DNA of 64,000 nucleotides from Methylobacterium sp. WL119. Lineage in GTDB: Bacteria; Pseudomonadota; Alphaproteobacteria; Rhizobiales; Beijerinckiaceae. Shown here piece after piece: positions 37,615 through 46,163 of the stretch (within the stretch, counting starts at the first letter, position 1; every line of letters starts with the position of its first letter). Under the pieces are notes generated by a model. That model was not told the DNA's origin. It saw only the letters and a list, made by a program, of their open reading frames with translations, and did no database searches. Position numbers and translations under genes: made by a program. The DNA is taken from positions 25,535 through 89,534 of the forward strand of contig NZ_VRUU01000010.1 in NCBI RefSeq assembly GCF_008039875.1. Reading direction: 5' to 3'.

Positions 37615-38559
37615 ATGCGCATCGCCTTCATCGGTCAGCAGGATTTCGGCAAGGCGGTGCTGGAGGCCTTCCTGAAGCGCGGCGACACGGTGGCCGGCGT
37701 GTTCTGCGCGCCCGAGAAGGAGGGCGCCAAGCCCGACGTGCTCAAGACCGCGGCGCTCGAGCAGGGGCTGCAGGTGTTCCAGTTCCCGAGCCTGAAGAGC
37801 GCCGAGGCGGAGGCCGCGATGCGCGGGCTCGACGCGGAGATCGGCGTCATGGCCTACGTGCTGCAGTTCGCGCCGCAGGACTTCGTCACCATCCCGAAGC
37901 ACGGCACGATCCAGTACCATCCCTCGCTGCTGCCGCGGTATCGCGGGCCGTCCTCGATCAACTGGCCGATCGCGAAGGGCGACACGAAGACCGGGCTGAC
38001 GATCTTCCGCCCGACCGACGGCCTCGACGAGGGCCCGATCCTCCTGCAGAAGACCTGCGACATCGGCGCCGACGACACCCTCGGCGACGTCTACTTCAAC
38101 AGCCTTTTCCCGATGGGCGTCGCGGCGATGCTGGAGGCGGCCGACCTTGTCGTCGCCGGCCGGCACATCGAGATCGACCAGGACGAGGACGCCGCGAGCT
38201 ACGAGGGCTGGTTCCGCGCCCGCGAGGCGGCGATCAACTGGGGCGCCCACGCCAACCAGATCTACGACCTGATCCGCGCCGCCAACCCCGCGCCCGGCGC
38301 CTGGACCACGGTGAACGGCGCCAAGCTGCAGATCTTCGATGCCCGCCTGCACCCGGTGCGGACGCTCGGCGGCGTGAAGGGCAAGGTCGGCGAGGTGATC
38401 GCGATCGGCGACGACTCGATCCGCGTCACCGCGCAGGGCGGCCAGATCGAGATCTTCAAGGTGAAGCCCGAGGGCGGCAAGAAGGTCTCGGCGGTGGAGT
38501 TCGCGCAAGGCGGCGGCGTGAGCGTCGGCACGATCCTGGGCGGCGGAGCCTCGGAATGA
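37615..38559 (+). CDS. Formyltransferase-fold enzyme, resembling the hydrolase domain of 10-formyl-THF dehydrogenase
   Basis: 314 residues: an N-terminal formyltransferase domain (1-205, MRIAFIGQQDFGKAVLEAFL) and a C-terminal OB-like domain as in Fmt and ALDH1L1. The active-site block reads QYHPSLLPRYRG then SSINWPI, with His102 and, 36 residues later, Asp138 in GLDEGPILLQK. That spacing equals His106/Asp142 of ALDH1L1. The Asn of Fmt (two before the His) is Gln100 here. PGAWTTVNG follows, as in ALDH1L1. It may hydrolyse 10-formyl-THF or move formyl groups to another acceptor. Its place next to frc suggests exchange between formyl-CoA and folate C1 units, which is inference only. It is unlikely to be the housekeeping Fmt, as no def gene is adjacent. 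Confidence 0.85.
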   Translation: MRIAFIGQQDFGKAVLEAFLKRGDTVAGVFCAPEKEGAKPDVLKTAALEQGLQVFQFPSLKSAEAEAAMRGLDAEIGVMAYVLQFAPQDFVTIPKHGTIQYHPSLLPRYRGPSSINWPIAKGDTKTGLTIFRPTDGLDEGPILLQKTCDIGADDTLGDVYFNSLFPMGVAAMLEAADLVVAGRHIEIDQDEDAASYEGWFRAREAAINWGAHANQIYDLIRAANPAPGAWTTVNGAKLQIFDARLHPVRTLGGVKGKVGEVIAIGDDSIRVTAQGGQIEIFKVKPEGGKKVSAVEFAQGGGVSVGTILGGGASE

Positions 38560-38600
38560 GGACCCGAGCGCGCTGGCGATCGGCCGACGCGTCGATCGCG

Positions 38601-39251
38601 TCAGGCCGTCGGCCGAGGCCCGTAGCTCCTGAACTTCTCGATGTTGCGCGCGATCTCGTCGTCGGGCAGCACCACCGGCGTGCCGACCTGCAGCGCGATC
38701 GCGTATTGCCGACAAAGTGTCTCGATCTCGACCGCGAGCCACAACGCCTTGGCGAGGTCGGGGCCGGTGGCGATCATGCCGTGGTTGGCGAGCAGGCAGC
38801 CGTTGCGGTCCTCCAGCGCTTCGAGCGCCAGGCGCGAGAGCTCCTCGGTGCCGAAGGTGGCGTAGCCCGAGCAGCGGATCGTCGGGCCGCCCACGGCCGC
38901 GATCATGTAATGCACCGCCGGGATCGTCTGGCGGCACATGGCGAAGGCGGTGCCGTGGTCGGGATGCGCGTGCACCACCGCGTTCACCGCCGGCTTGTCC
39001 TGCAGGATGTCGCGATGGAAGCGCCATTCCGAGGACGGGCTCAGGGGATGGTTGAAGCTGCCGTCCATGCGGAGGAAGACCACGTCCTCCGGGGCCATCC
39101 GCCCGCTCGGGATGCCCGACGGCGTGATCAGCAGGCCGTCGCGCCAGCGCAGCGAGACGTTGCCCGAGGTTCCGCGGTTGAGGCCCTGCGCATCGAGGCC
39201 GCGCGCGGCCTCCACCACCGACGCCCGCGCCCTGGTCTCGTCGGCGTCCAT
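38601..39251 (-). CDS. Class II aldolase/adducin family protein (FucA-like)
   Basis: 216 residues from ATG 39251, with a CCGGAGG site 7-8 bases upstream. It has the zinc-binding histidines of the family in VVHAHPDHG and LLANHGM, the TSGNVSLR and TPSGI phosphate-binding loops, and the segment SSEWRFHRDI bearing the catalytic Glu. Members cleave or epimerise sugar phosphates such as fuculose-1-phosphate, or decarboxylate related compounds. The substrate is not evident. It lies downstream of the OxlT-type gene but behind a strong terminator, so it is probably expressed on its own. It converges on the formyltransferase gene (41 bp). Confidence 0.88.
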   Translation of the reverse strand: MDADETRARASVVEAARGLDAQGLNRGTSGNVSLRWRDGLLITPSGIPSGRMAPEDVVFLRMDGSFNHPLSPSSEWRFHRDILQDKPAVNAVVHAHPDHGTAFAMCRQTIPAVHYMIAAVGGPTIRCSGYATFGTEELSRLALEALEDRNGCLLANHGMIATGPDLAKALWLAVEIETLCRQYAIALQVGTPVVLPDDEIARNIEKFRSYGPRPTA

Positions 39252-39289
39252 CCGCAATCCTCCGGTTCCCCTCCCCCCGATATGCGCGA

Positions 39290-39321
39290 AGGCCCGGCAC
39301 CGTAAAGACGGTGCCGGGCCT
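39290..39321 (-). terminator. Strong hairpin after the OxlT-type gene
   Basis: Perfect 14-bp stem AGGCCCGGCACCGT with ACGGTGCCGGGCCT and an AAAG loop, 35 bp after the stop of the carrier gene and 39 bp before the aldolase start. Confidence 0.8.
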
Positions 39322-39355
39322 CGTCGCGTTCGGACCTGTCGGTGGGGTGGCGCCC

Positions 39356-40675
39356 TCAGGCGGCCACGACCCCGCGGGTGGTGGTGGTCTCGGGCGCGGC
39401 GAGCATCGCGTTGGCGACCACGCGCTTGCGCCAGGGCTTCAGCACCGCGATCGCGAGGATCGAGGCCAGGATGTTGGCGCCGGCGGCGATCAGGAACACG
39501 CCGTCCCAGCTGCCGGAGCTCTGCTGCAGGTAGTTCGCCGCCGGCACCAGCAGGGCCGCCGTGCCCTTGGCGGTATAGAGCAGGCCGGCATTGGTCGCCG
39601 CGAACTTCGAGCCGAAGGTGTCGGTGCAGGTCGAGGGGAAGAGCGAGTAAATCTCGCCCCAGGCGAAGAACACGAAGCCAGAGAGCAGCACGAACCACAG
39701 CGGATCGTGGCCCCAGAGGTAGAGCATGTAGATGCCGAACCCTTCCATTGCGAAGGCGATGAACATCGTGTTCTCGCGGCCGATCTTGTCCGAGACCCAG
39801 CCGAAGAACGGCCGCGTCAGCCCGTTGAGCACCCGGTCGATGGTCGCAGCGAAGGTGATCGCCACCATGGTCACGCCGAGGATCGTCACAGGGATCTTGT
39901 CGACGCCGATGTCGGCGGCGATCGGCTTCAGGTTGGCGGTGATCATCAGGCCGCCGGCGCCGACGATGACGAACATGAAGTACATCAGCCAGAAGATCGG
40001 TTGCCTCGCGACTTCGCCGGGCGCGTAGTTGCGCCGGGTCTGGATCACGTTGGCGTTCACGGCGGCCTCCGGCACCTGACCCTTCTTCGGCGAGACCAGG
40101 AAGAACGCCAGCAGGCAGACGACGAGGCCCTGGCCGAGACCGAACCACAGGAAGGCGGCCTGGAAACCGTTCTCGGCGATCATCCACTGGATCGGCGCCA
40201 CGGTGAAGGCCGAGCCGGCGCCGAAGCCCGCGGCGGTGATGCCCGCGGCCAGGCCCCGCTTGTCCGGGAACCACTTGAGCGCGCTGCCGACGCAGGTGCC
40301 GTAGACCGCGCCCGCGCCGATGCCGGCGATGACCTGGCCGAGATAGAACATGTTGAGCGAGGTGGCGTAGGAGTTGATCACCCAGCCGATCCCGCAGAGC
40401 AGGCCGCCGAACAGCACGACCACGCGCGGGCCGTACTTGTCGACGAACCAGCCCTCGACCGGCACCAGCCAGGTCTCGAACAGCACGAACAGCGTGAACG
40501 CCCACTGGATGGCGGCGCGGTCGAAGCCGAACTTCTTCTGGATGTCGGGCACGAAGAACGTCCAGCCGTACTGGAGGTTCGCGATCATCACCATGCAGAT
40601 CACGCCCAGCGCGAGCTGCATCCATCGATATCCGTCGGACACCCGTCCGATCGCCGGCCGTTCTTCGTGCATCAT
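39356..40675 (-). CDS. MFS carrier of the oxalate/formate antiporter (OxlT) family
   Basis: 439 residues from ATG 40675 (a second Met follows), with GGGAGG 7-8 bases upstream. Twelve membrane helices are predicted. Features of the OFA/OxlT family include an early helix with NLQYGWTFFVPDIQKKFGF, the MFS loop FVDKYGPRVVVLFGG, AGIGAGAVYGTCVGSALKWF with PDKRGLAAGI, and in the second half PFFGWVSDKIGREN. OxlT exchanges oxalate for formate. With frc nearby, oxalate uptake is the best guess, though the family also carries other monocarboxylates. It diverges from the GntR regulator across 602 bp. Confidence 0.9.
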   Translation of the reverse strand: MMHEERPAIGRVSDGYRWMQLALGVICMVMIANLQYGWTFFVPDIQKKFGFDRAAIQWAFTLFVLFETWLVPVEGWFVDKYGPRVVVLFGGLLCGIGWVINSYATSLNMFYLGQVIAGIGAGAVYGTCVGSALKWFPDKRGLAAGITAAGFGAGSAFTVAPIQWMIAENGFQAAFLWFGLGQGLVVCLLAFFLVSPKKGQVPEAAVNANVIQTRRNYAPGEVARQPIFWLMYFMFVIVGAGGLMITANLKPIAADIGVDKIPVTILGVTMVAITFAATIDRVLNGLTRPFFGWVSDKIGRENTMFIAFAMEGFGIYMLYLWGHDPLWFVLLSGFVFFAWGEIYSLFPSTCTDTFGSKFAATNAGLLYTAKGTAALLVPAANYLQQSSGSWDGVFLIAAGANILASILAIAVLKPWRKRVVANAMLAAPETTTTRGVVAA

Positions 40676-41277
40676 GTCATCCTCCCAGAGGTCTCGCGTA
40701 AGGCCGGTTGTCCGGCACGTGGCGTGTCGTCTGCGTTGACCGCAGCGTCGTCGTGTGGCGGCCGGCGTCCGAGCCGGCCGTCAGACGGCGCGCCATGGAA
40801 CGCCGACGCCCTTCAATCCTCGATGTCGTCGCGCGAACACCGTCGTTCACGCGCGAACCGCAATGTCGGCATGATCCTGATGCCGCGTTCCGGCTTCCGA
40901 TGCAGCTTCAATTGCACGGCTCATCTCGGAAAAACTTTTGGCACCGCAACAAGAAAAAGTCAGCGCCTCAGCCGGCCGATCTCTGGTCTACGGTATGCCA
41001 GAAATATCGTGCGTCATCCTCGCGGAACCTGTCAACGAGAGTGGAATAAAAATACAGAAATTTCGCCGGGATTACCAAGAAGGATCGGACGTGCACGCGG
41101 TCGCGTGGTGCTTTGACGATCCTGACGCCGAGCCGCCTTGGTCCCGCCCACGACGCGCCGAGCGGTGCCTGTGTGGAGCGCACGGGTGCCATCTAGGCTG
41201 GCGCCGAGGTTTGGGTTACTTCGGCGGTCGGTCGCGCGTCGAACACAAACCGAAGAACGCGGACCGACGGGTACGGC
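40676..41277. promoter_or_regulatory. Divergent control region between oxlT-like and GntR genes
   Basis: 602 bp with no credible gene. CGGTATGCCAGAA at 40991-41003 closely matches the TGGTATACCAGAA site that follows the GntR gene (42066-42078), so both are candidate operators for this GntR protein. The stretch 40915-41090 is A/T-richer than the rest and probably holds the promoters. Confidence 0.5.
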
Positions 41278-41970
41278 ATGTCGAACTCCGAGTCGCTCAG
41301 CATCAAGCCGATCGTGGTCAGTTCGAGCCTGCGGACCTTGGCCTACGAGGCGTTGAAGACGTTCATCACCAACATGGACATCTACGGGCGCCCCGACGAG
41401 GTCCGTCTCGACGAGCGCAAGCTGTCGCAGGATCTGGGCGTCAGCCGGACGCCGGTGCGCGAGGCGCTGACGGTGCTGGAGCAGGAGGGCTTCGTCCGCT
41501 CCGAGGCCCGGCGCGGCGTGTTCGTGATCAAGAAGACCAAGAAAGAGATCGTCGGGATGATCCATGCCTGGGCGGCGCTCGAGAGCATGGCCGCCCGGCT
41601 CGCCTGCACCCGCGCCTCGGACGCCGAGCTGCGCTCGCTGCGCGAGGCCTTCCCCGAATTCTACGACGGCCGCCCGGCCGAGCACATCGACGAGTACTCC
41701 GACGCCAACATCCGCTTCCATCAGAAGATCATCTCGCTCGGGCAATGCGCGATGATCTCGGAGCTGTCGAGCAACCTGCTGATGCACGTGCGCGGCATCC
41801 GCAACACCGCCTTGCGCCAGGGCGACCGGGCAGAGAAGTCGATTCGCGAGCACGTCGCCATCATCGACGCGCTGGAGGCGCGCGACGTCGAGCTCGCCGA
41901 GCGGCTGGTTCGCGACCACGGCATCGGCCTCGCCGACCACGTCGACGCCTACGGCGCCTATCTCGACTGA
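41278..41970 (+). CDS. GntR-family (FCD subfamily) transcriptional regulator
   Basis: 230 residues. The N-terminal winged helix-turn-helix (LAYEALKTFITNMDIYG; KLSQDLGVSRTPVREALTVLEQEGFV) is classic GntR. The C-terminal helical FCD domain (about 95-220) carries the Asp/His metal-ligand pattern (DANIRFHQKI, REHVAIIDALEARD). FCD regulators respond to small carboxylates. Next to an OxlT-type carrier and close to frc, it most likely controls oxalate or formyl-CoA use. Palindromes of TGGTATACCA type flank its gene. Confidence 0.92.
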   Translation: MSNSESLSIKPIVVSSSLRTLAYEALKTFITNMDIYGRPDEVRLDERKLSQDLGVSRTPVREALTVLEQEGFVRSEARRGVFVIKKTKKEIVGMIHAWAALESMAARLACTRASDAELRSLREAFPEFYDGRPAEHIDEYSDANIRFHQKIISLGQCAMISELSSNLLMHVRGIRNTALRQGDRAEKSIREHVAIIDALEARDVELAERLVRDHGIGLADHVDAYGAYLD

Positions 41971-42065
41971 CCTCAAGGATCGTTCGGAGGCTCCGAGCCG
42001 GATCGGTGGAACATATCCGCCGAGCCTGAGCGCATGCGTGATTCGCATATTTGGCATGTGGCGTT

Positions 42066-42075
42066 TGGTATACCA
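42066..42075. promoter_or_regulatory. TGGTATACCA palindrome downstream of the GntR gene
   Basis: Perfect 10-bp palindrome, 95 bp after the GntR stop and 54 bp before a small open reading frame. This is the usual operator form for GntR/FCD proteins. A relative of the site lies at 40991-41000 in front of the GntR gene. Confidence 0.5.
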
Positions 42076-42129
42076 GAATGCAGCGCAGCATGAGATCTAT
42101 TGCGTCGCAACACGCAACCGGATCCCGCC

Positions 42130-42279
42130 ATGCTGACCTCGTTCCTCGCCGTCTTCGCCGCCCTCGCCAGCGTGCAGGTGCTGCTCGTCGTGAAGCTTGC
42201 CGATTTCCTCACCGACGGCGCCGAGGCGCGCGGCGCCCGCGCGATCGACGCCGACGTCCACGGCGCGACGGTCGCCTGA
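42130..42279 (+). CDS. Putative 49-residue membrane peptide
   Basis: ATG 42130 to TGA 42279: MLTSFLAVFAALASVQVLLV forms one membrane helix, followed by a short charged tail. The ribosome site is weak. It lies just after the TGGTATACCA palindrome, so it might be under the GntR regulator. Too short to assign; coding status is uncertain. Confidence 0.35.
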   Translation: MLTSFLAVFAALASVQVLLVVKLADFLTDGAEARGARAIDADVHGATVA

Positions 42280-42421
42280 ATCGACGACGGGCGCATCCCG
42301 TGCGCCGGCGACCTGCGCACTCTGCCCGCTTACGGACGAGGTGAACGCCGACGCCGAATCGGGCATTAGCGTGGCGTCGCCGAAATATCCGGAAACGGTT
42401 CACTCACGAAGTTCGGTTTAT

Positions 42422-42440
42422 CGTCAACGAAGCGTTGACG
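42422..42440. promoter_or_regulatory. Perfect palindrome before the HD-GYP gene
   Basis: CGTCAACG-AAG-CGTTGACG, a perfect 8-3-8 inverted repeat ending 23 bp upstream of the proposed TTG start. It is likely an operator covering the promoter or ribosome site. Its presence argues against starts further upstream. Confidence 0.5.
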
Positions 42441-42463
42441 ACGACAACCGAGGATTTCCGGCA

Positions 42464-43516
42464 TTGGCTCAGGGCGCCCAGTTCCCGGCCGCGGAGGACG
42501 CCTTCGTCCTCCTGATCACCGATCATGCCGACCTGCGGCGCCCGCTGGCGCGCGGGATCGATCTGGTGATGCCGTGCCGCACGGCGGCCGCCTGGCCGCT
42601 CGGCGGCGGACGCCCCGCCCTGGTGGTGCTCGATCTCGCACCGCCGATCGCCGACGCCATCCTCGCCGAGACCCCCTGGATCCCGACGCTGGTGCTGCGC
42701 CGCGGCGGCCCGCAGCGTACCTCCTCCTCGCCGATCGTGAGAAGCCTGCCCGCGACGGCCGCGCGCGAGACGATCCTCGCCGGCGTCTTCGCGATGATCG
42801 AGGTCGGGGCGAACCGGACGCGGCGTCTCGAGGCGCGCAGCGCGGCCGCCACCGGGATCGTCACGGAGATCTTCGATTCGGCGGCGCTCGGAGCCGGGTT
42901 CCAGCAGGCCGAGATCGACCGCGGCACCGACCTCGTCCTCGCGGCGGTGTCCGAGGCCGGGATCGGCGACTGGCTCGCCACCGTCTGGCGGCACGATGCC
43001 GGCGTCTACCAGCATACGCTCGGCGTGGCCGGCTACGCTGCGGCGTTCGGCGCGCTGGTCGGCCTGTCGCGTGCCGACCAGCATCGCCTCACCAAGGCCG
43101 CGCTGCTGCACGACATCGGCAAGGCGCGCATCCCGGTCGAGATCCTGAACAAGCCCGGCCGCCTGACGCCGGAGGAGATGCGCCTGATGCGGCGGCACCC
43201 GGAGATCGGCGCCGGGCTGCTGGTCGCGCAGGGTGGTTTCGAGCCGGAGATCGTCGAGGTGGTGCGCCACCATCACGAGAAGATGGACGGCACCGGTTAT
43301 CCGGCCGGCCTGCAGGACGGCGCGATCACCGATCTCGTGCGCATCGTCGCGATCTGCGACGTGTTCTCGGCCCTGACCGAGCGCAGGACCTACCGCGATC
43401 CGATCGCGGCGCCCGAGGCGCTGGCGACGATGGACAGGATGAAGGGCCATCTCGACGGCGCGCTGATGCGGGCCTTCGCGCCCGTGGCGCTCGGCCGGGC
43501 GATGGCCGCCGCCTGA
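42464..43516 (+). CDS. HD-GYP domain protein (cyclic-di-GMP phosphodiesterase-like)
   Basis: 350 residues from TTG 42464, with AGGA 9 bases upstream. In-frame GTG codons at 42340 and 42371 would add residues that look non-coding. The N-terminal 120 residues resemble a degenerate receiver domain (DAFVLLITDHADLRRPLARG). The C-terminal HD-GYP domain has His216-Asp217 in LLHDIGKAR and the HHHEKMDGTGYP signature (Gly-Tyr-Pro at 278-280), the canonical metal and substrate residues, so hydrolysis of c-di-GMP is plausible. Its stop codon abuts the stop of the convergent MFS gene with no gap. Confidence 0.85.
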   Translation: MAQGAQFPAAEDAFVLLITDHADLRRPLARGIDLVMPCRTAAAWPLGGGRPALVVLDLAPPIADAILAETPWIPTLVLRRGGPQRTSSSPIVRSLPATAARETILAGVFAMIEVGANRTRRLEARSAAATGIVTEIFDSAALGAGFQQAEIDRGTDLVLAAVSEAGIGDWLATVWRHDAGVYQHTLGVAGYAAAFGALVGLSRADQHRLTKAALLHDIGKARIPVEILNKPGRLTPEEMRLMRRHPEIGAGLLVAQGGFEPEIVEVVRHHHEKMDGTGYPAGLQDGAITDLVRIVAICDVFSALTERRTYRDPIAAPEALATMDRMKGHLDGALMRAFAPVALGRAMAAA

Positions 43517-44866
43517 TCAGGCCCGCCGGCGCCGCCGGCCGGAATCCCGCCGGGCCGCCATCAGGGCGAAGACGACGCCGAGGCTTCCGACCACCGCGTA
43601 CAGCGCGACGAACGCCCGCCCGATCCCGTCGGTGCCGAACACCCGGTCGTTCAGGAGGCCGAGCAGCGCCGGCCCTGCGCCCAGAGCCACGAGGGTCACG
43701 AAGGCGATGAACACGCCGCTGACCCGGCCCCGCAACGCGACCGGCGTCAGGAACTGGATGCCGGCCAACCCCGGGGGGCTGCAGAAGCCGAGGGCAACGA
43801 CGAGGGCGGCGAACCCCGCCAGGGACGGCCCGAGGCCCGGCGCCAGAGCCATCGTCGCGGTGGCGGGGAGCGCGAAGAGGAGGCCGAGGCCCAGCATCAG
43901 CGGCGCGGCCCGCGGATTGGTGCGCCGGACCCGGTCGAGCACGATCCCGCCGACGACGTGCCCGATCGGTGCGGTGACCAGAACCACGAGACCGAGGACC
44001 AGGCCGCTCTCGGCCGGCGTGACGCCGTGGGTGCGCACGTAGAAGGTCGGCGCCCAAGCCGTCAGCGTCTGGCCCATCAGGATCGCGGCGGTCGCCGCCG
44101 CGGCATGCGGCAGGTAGGCGCCGCGCCGGCGGATCATCCATCCGACGACGCGCGACCATTTCGGGCGGGCGACCGGCACGACGGGCTGCGAAGGTTCGGC
44201 GATGCGCCAGATGAGGGCCAACAGCACGAGGTTCGGCAGGGCCGCCAGCACGAACAGGGCCTGCCAGGGTGCCAGCGTGCCGAACCCGGGGATCGCGATC
44301 CCGGCGCGTCCCGAGAGCCAGCCGAGGGTCGCGCCGCCGACGAGGAAGGCGAGACTTCGCCCGAGCGTCCCGCCGGCGGTCAGGAGCGAGATGCCGCGCC
44401 CGAGCTGCGCGCGCTCGATCCTGACCGCCAGGAGGGACAGGGCCGCCGGGGTGATCCCCGACTGCCCGAGCCCGAGGAGCACGCGGCTCGCGAACAGCGC
44501 GGCGAAGGAACCGGATAGCCCGCAGGCGATCGTCGCGATCGTCCAGGTGAGGAGGGATGCCAGCAGCACCATCCGCCGGTGCCCGCGATCGGCGATCGCG
44601 CCGAACCCGGGCAGCGCCCCTGCGTAGAGCAGCGCGAAGGCTGAGCCCTGGAGCAGGCCGATCTCGGCGTCGCTCAGCATCAGGTCGTGCTTGAGCGGCG
44701 TGGCGATGACCGTGATCAGGAAGCGGTCGCTGAAGGCGAAGAGCTGCGTCGAGGCCAGGAGCAGCGTCAGCGGCCGGCCCGAACGTCCTCCGCTGCGATC
44801 CGCGGTCGGCAAGGGGGCGGGCGAACGGACGGATCTGTGCGGGACGCCCGGATCAGTAGAGTTCAC
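43517..44866 (-). CDS. Major facilitator superfamily transporter
   Basis: 449 residues from GTG 44866 (VNSTDPGVPHRSVRSP). Twelve membrane helices begin at LTLLLASTQLFAFSDRFLIT. The conserved loop 2 motif reads GAIADRGHRRMVLLASLLT. The overall type resembles the spinster/ACS-like carriers of organic anions, but the substrate is not clear. The start lies inside the 3' end of the AraC gene (14-bp overlap), so the regulator and transporter are translationally coupled, which suggests the AraC protein controls the carrier. Confidence 0.85.
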   Translation of the reverse strand: MNSTDPGVPHRSVRSPAPLPTADRSGGRSGRPLTLLLASTQLFAFSDRFLITVIATPLKHDLMLSDAEIGLLQGSAFALLYAGALPGFGAIADRGHRRMVLLASLLTWTIATIACGLSGSFAALFASRVLLGLGQSGITPAALSLLAVRIERAQLGRGISLLTAGGTLGRSLAFLVGGATLGWLSGRAGIAIPGFGTLAPWQALFVLAALPNLVLLALIWRIAEPSQPVVPVARPKWSRVVGWMIRRRGAYLPHAAAATAAILMGQTLTAWAPTFYVRTHGVTPAESGLVLGLVVLVTAPIGHVVGGIVLDRVRRTNPRAAPLMLGLGLLFALPATATMALAPGLGPSLAGFAALVVALGFCSPPGLAGIQFLTPVALRGRVSGVFIAFVTLVALGAGPALLGLLNDRVFGTDGIGRAFVALYAVVGSLGVVFALMAARRDSGRRRRRA

Positions 44867-45911
44867 AAAGCCACGCGGCGAGCTGCGACCGGTCTTCGGC
44901 GATCCTCGCCCGGGAGGCGCGCGCCCGCTGCAGGTCGGCACGGAACTGGCCCGGCGGTTGCCCGAATGCCGCGTGGAACGCGCGGTTGCAATGACTTTCG
45001 CTGCCGAAGCCGCAGGCGAAGGCCAGGGCCGCGATCGAGCGGGTCTCGGTCGGCCGCCTCAGGCAGGCGCGCAGGCTCTCGAGCCGCCGAAGCCGCAGAA
45101 CGTTCGCGACGCCGCCCTCGCCCGAGAACGAGCGATACAGGATGCTGCGGGAGACGCCGATCCCGCGCGCGATCGTCTCGGCGTCGAGGGCCGGGTCCGA
45201 CAGGCGCGCGGCGATGAAGGCCTCGGCGCGCTCGCGCCTGAGACGCATCGACTGCTCGTCCATGTCCGCGTCGAGGCCGGCGACGGACCGGTCGCCCAGC
45301 GCCCCCGCCAACAGCATCGCGAGCGCACGCCCCGCCCCGGCCGCGGCCTGCGGGTCGATCGCGGCCCCCCTGCGCGCGAGCGAGACCATCAGGTCCGCGA
45401 GCAATCCGGCGGATGCTTCCGGAAGCACCGCGCCGTGGAAGGCACGGAACGCACGCAGCGGACCCTCGACCTGATCGCGCGCGAGCGCGATGGTGACGAC
45501 ATGCGCGTGCTCGGCCCGGCTCGATTGCGGTCGCGTCGTATCGAACAGCAGGATCTCGCCCGGCGCGACCCGCCCCTCGTCGCCGGGCACACCGCCCCAC
45601 AGCGTGCCGGCGAGCAGGAGATGGAGGTTGACGTGATCGAAGCCGTCGCGGCGCACCCGCGTCGCGTCGCGGCTGTGCACCAAGCCGTGCAGGAACCGAT
45701 CGAACACCACCATGCGCGGGAAGCGATGGGCCTGGAAGCGGGCGTAGAACCGCTCGCCCGCCAAGGCCACGTTGGAGCCGTGGGCATACAGATCGTGATA
45801 GGCGCCGAACCCGTCGGGGGCGTCAGGCTCCTGCGCAGCGAAGGTGAAGGATTGCAGCGTCACGGTTCGGCCGGCGATGATGTTCGACGCGCGGGCCGAG
45901 TCGATGTTCAT
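44853..45911 (-). CDS. AraC-family transcriptional regulator
   Basis: 352 residues. The N-terminal half is a cupin-like ligand-binding domain (HLLLAGTLWGG; APGEILLFDTTRPQSSRAEH). The C-terminal part has the two helix-turn-helix motifs: LDAETIARGIGVSRSILYRS and SIAALAFACGFGSESHCNRAF, ending with FHAAFGQPPGQFR. The second HTH is a textbook AraC signature. The organisation resembles regulators with an AraC-binding-like domain, which often respond to small organic molecules. It overlaps the MFS gene by 14 bp. Confidence 0.9.
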   Translation of the reverse strand: MNIDSARASNIIAGRTVTLQSFTFAAQEPDAPDGFGAYHDLYAHGSNVALAGERFYARFQAHRFPRMVVFDRFLHGLVHSRDATRVRRDGFDHVNLHLLLAGTLWGGVPGDEGRVAPGEILLFDTTRPQSSRAEHAHVVTIALARDQVEGPLRAFRAFHGAVLPEASAGLLADLMVSLARRGAAIDPQAAAGAGRALAMLLAGALGDRSVAGLDADMDEQSMRLRRERAEAFIAARLSDPALDAETIARGIGVSRSILYRSFSGEGGVANVLRLRRLESLRACLRRPTETRSIAALAFACGFGSESHCNRAFHAAFGQPPGQFRADLQRARASRARIAEDRSQLAAWLCELY

Positions 45912-46163
45912 TATTCATCGTACGAAGGCAGGTGCAAGGTCCGGCCGAGTCGCGGCAGTGCGGGCACGTCGACCGACCAGCCGCGATTAACTGGGCCGAA
46001 TACCGGGTTCCGTCGTGATGCGGCGTCCGCATGGAGCGGGGCCGGCCTTCGGAGATGCAGCGGTCTCGTGCCGGGGTGCGTTGGATCGGCGCATCGACGG
46101 CCACCGTCTCGGTGCTAGCGTCGTCGCTGCGCGCCGTAGGGCAGCGGCTCCCGGAGGATCGCG

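Noticed and set aside
36147..42129. A complete oxalate pathway including oxc
   Set aside because: No thiamine-dependent oxalyl-CoA decarboxylase is present in the window; it must be elsewhere if the pathway is complete.
42197..42463. Longer N-terminus for the HD-GYP protein
   Set aside because: The extension is Pro/Ser/Thr/Ala-rich without structure, crosses the end of the small membrane ORF and would place the perfect palindrome inside the coding sequence.
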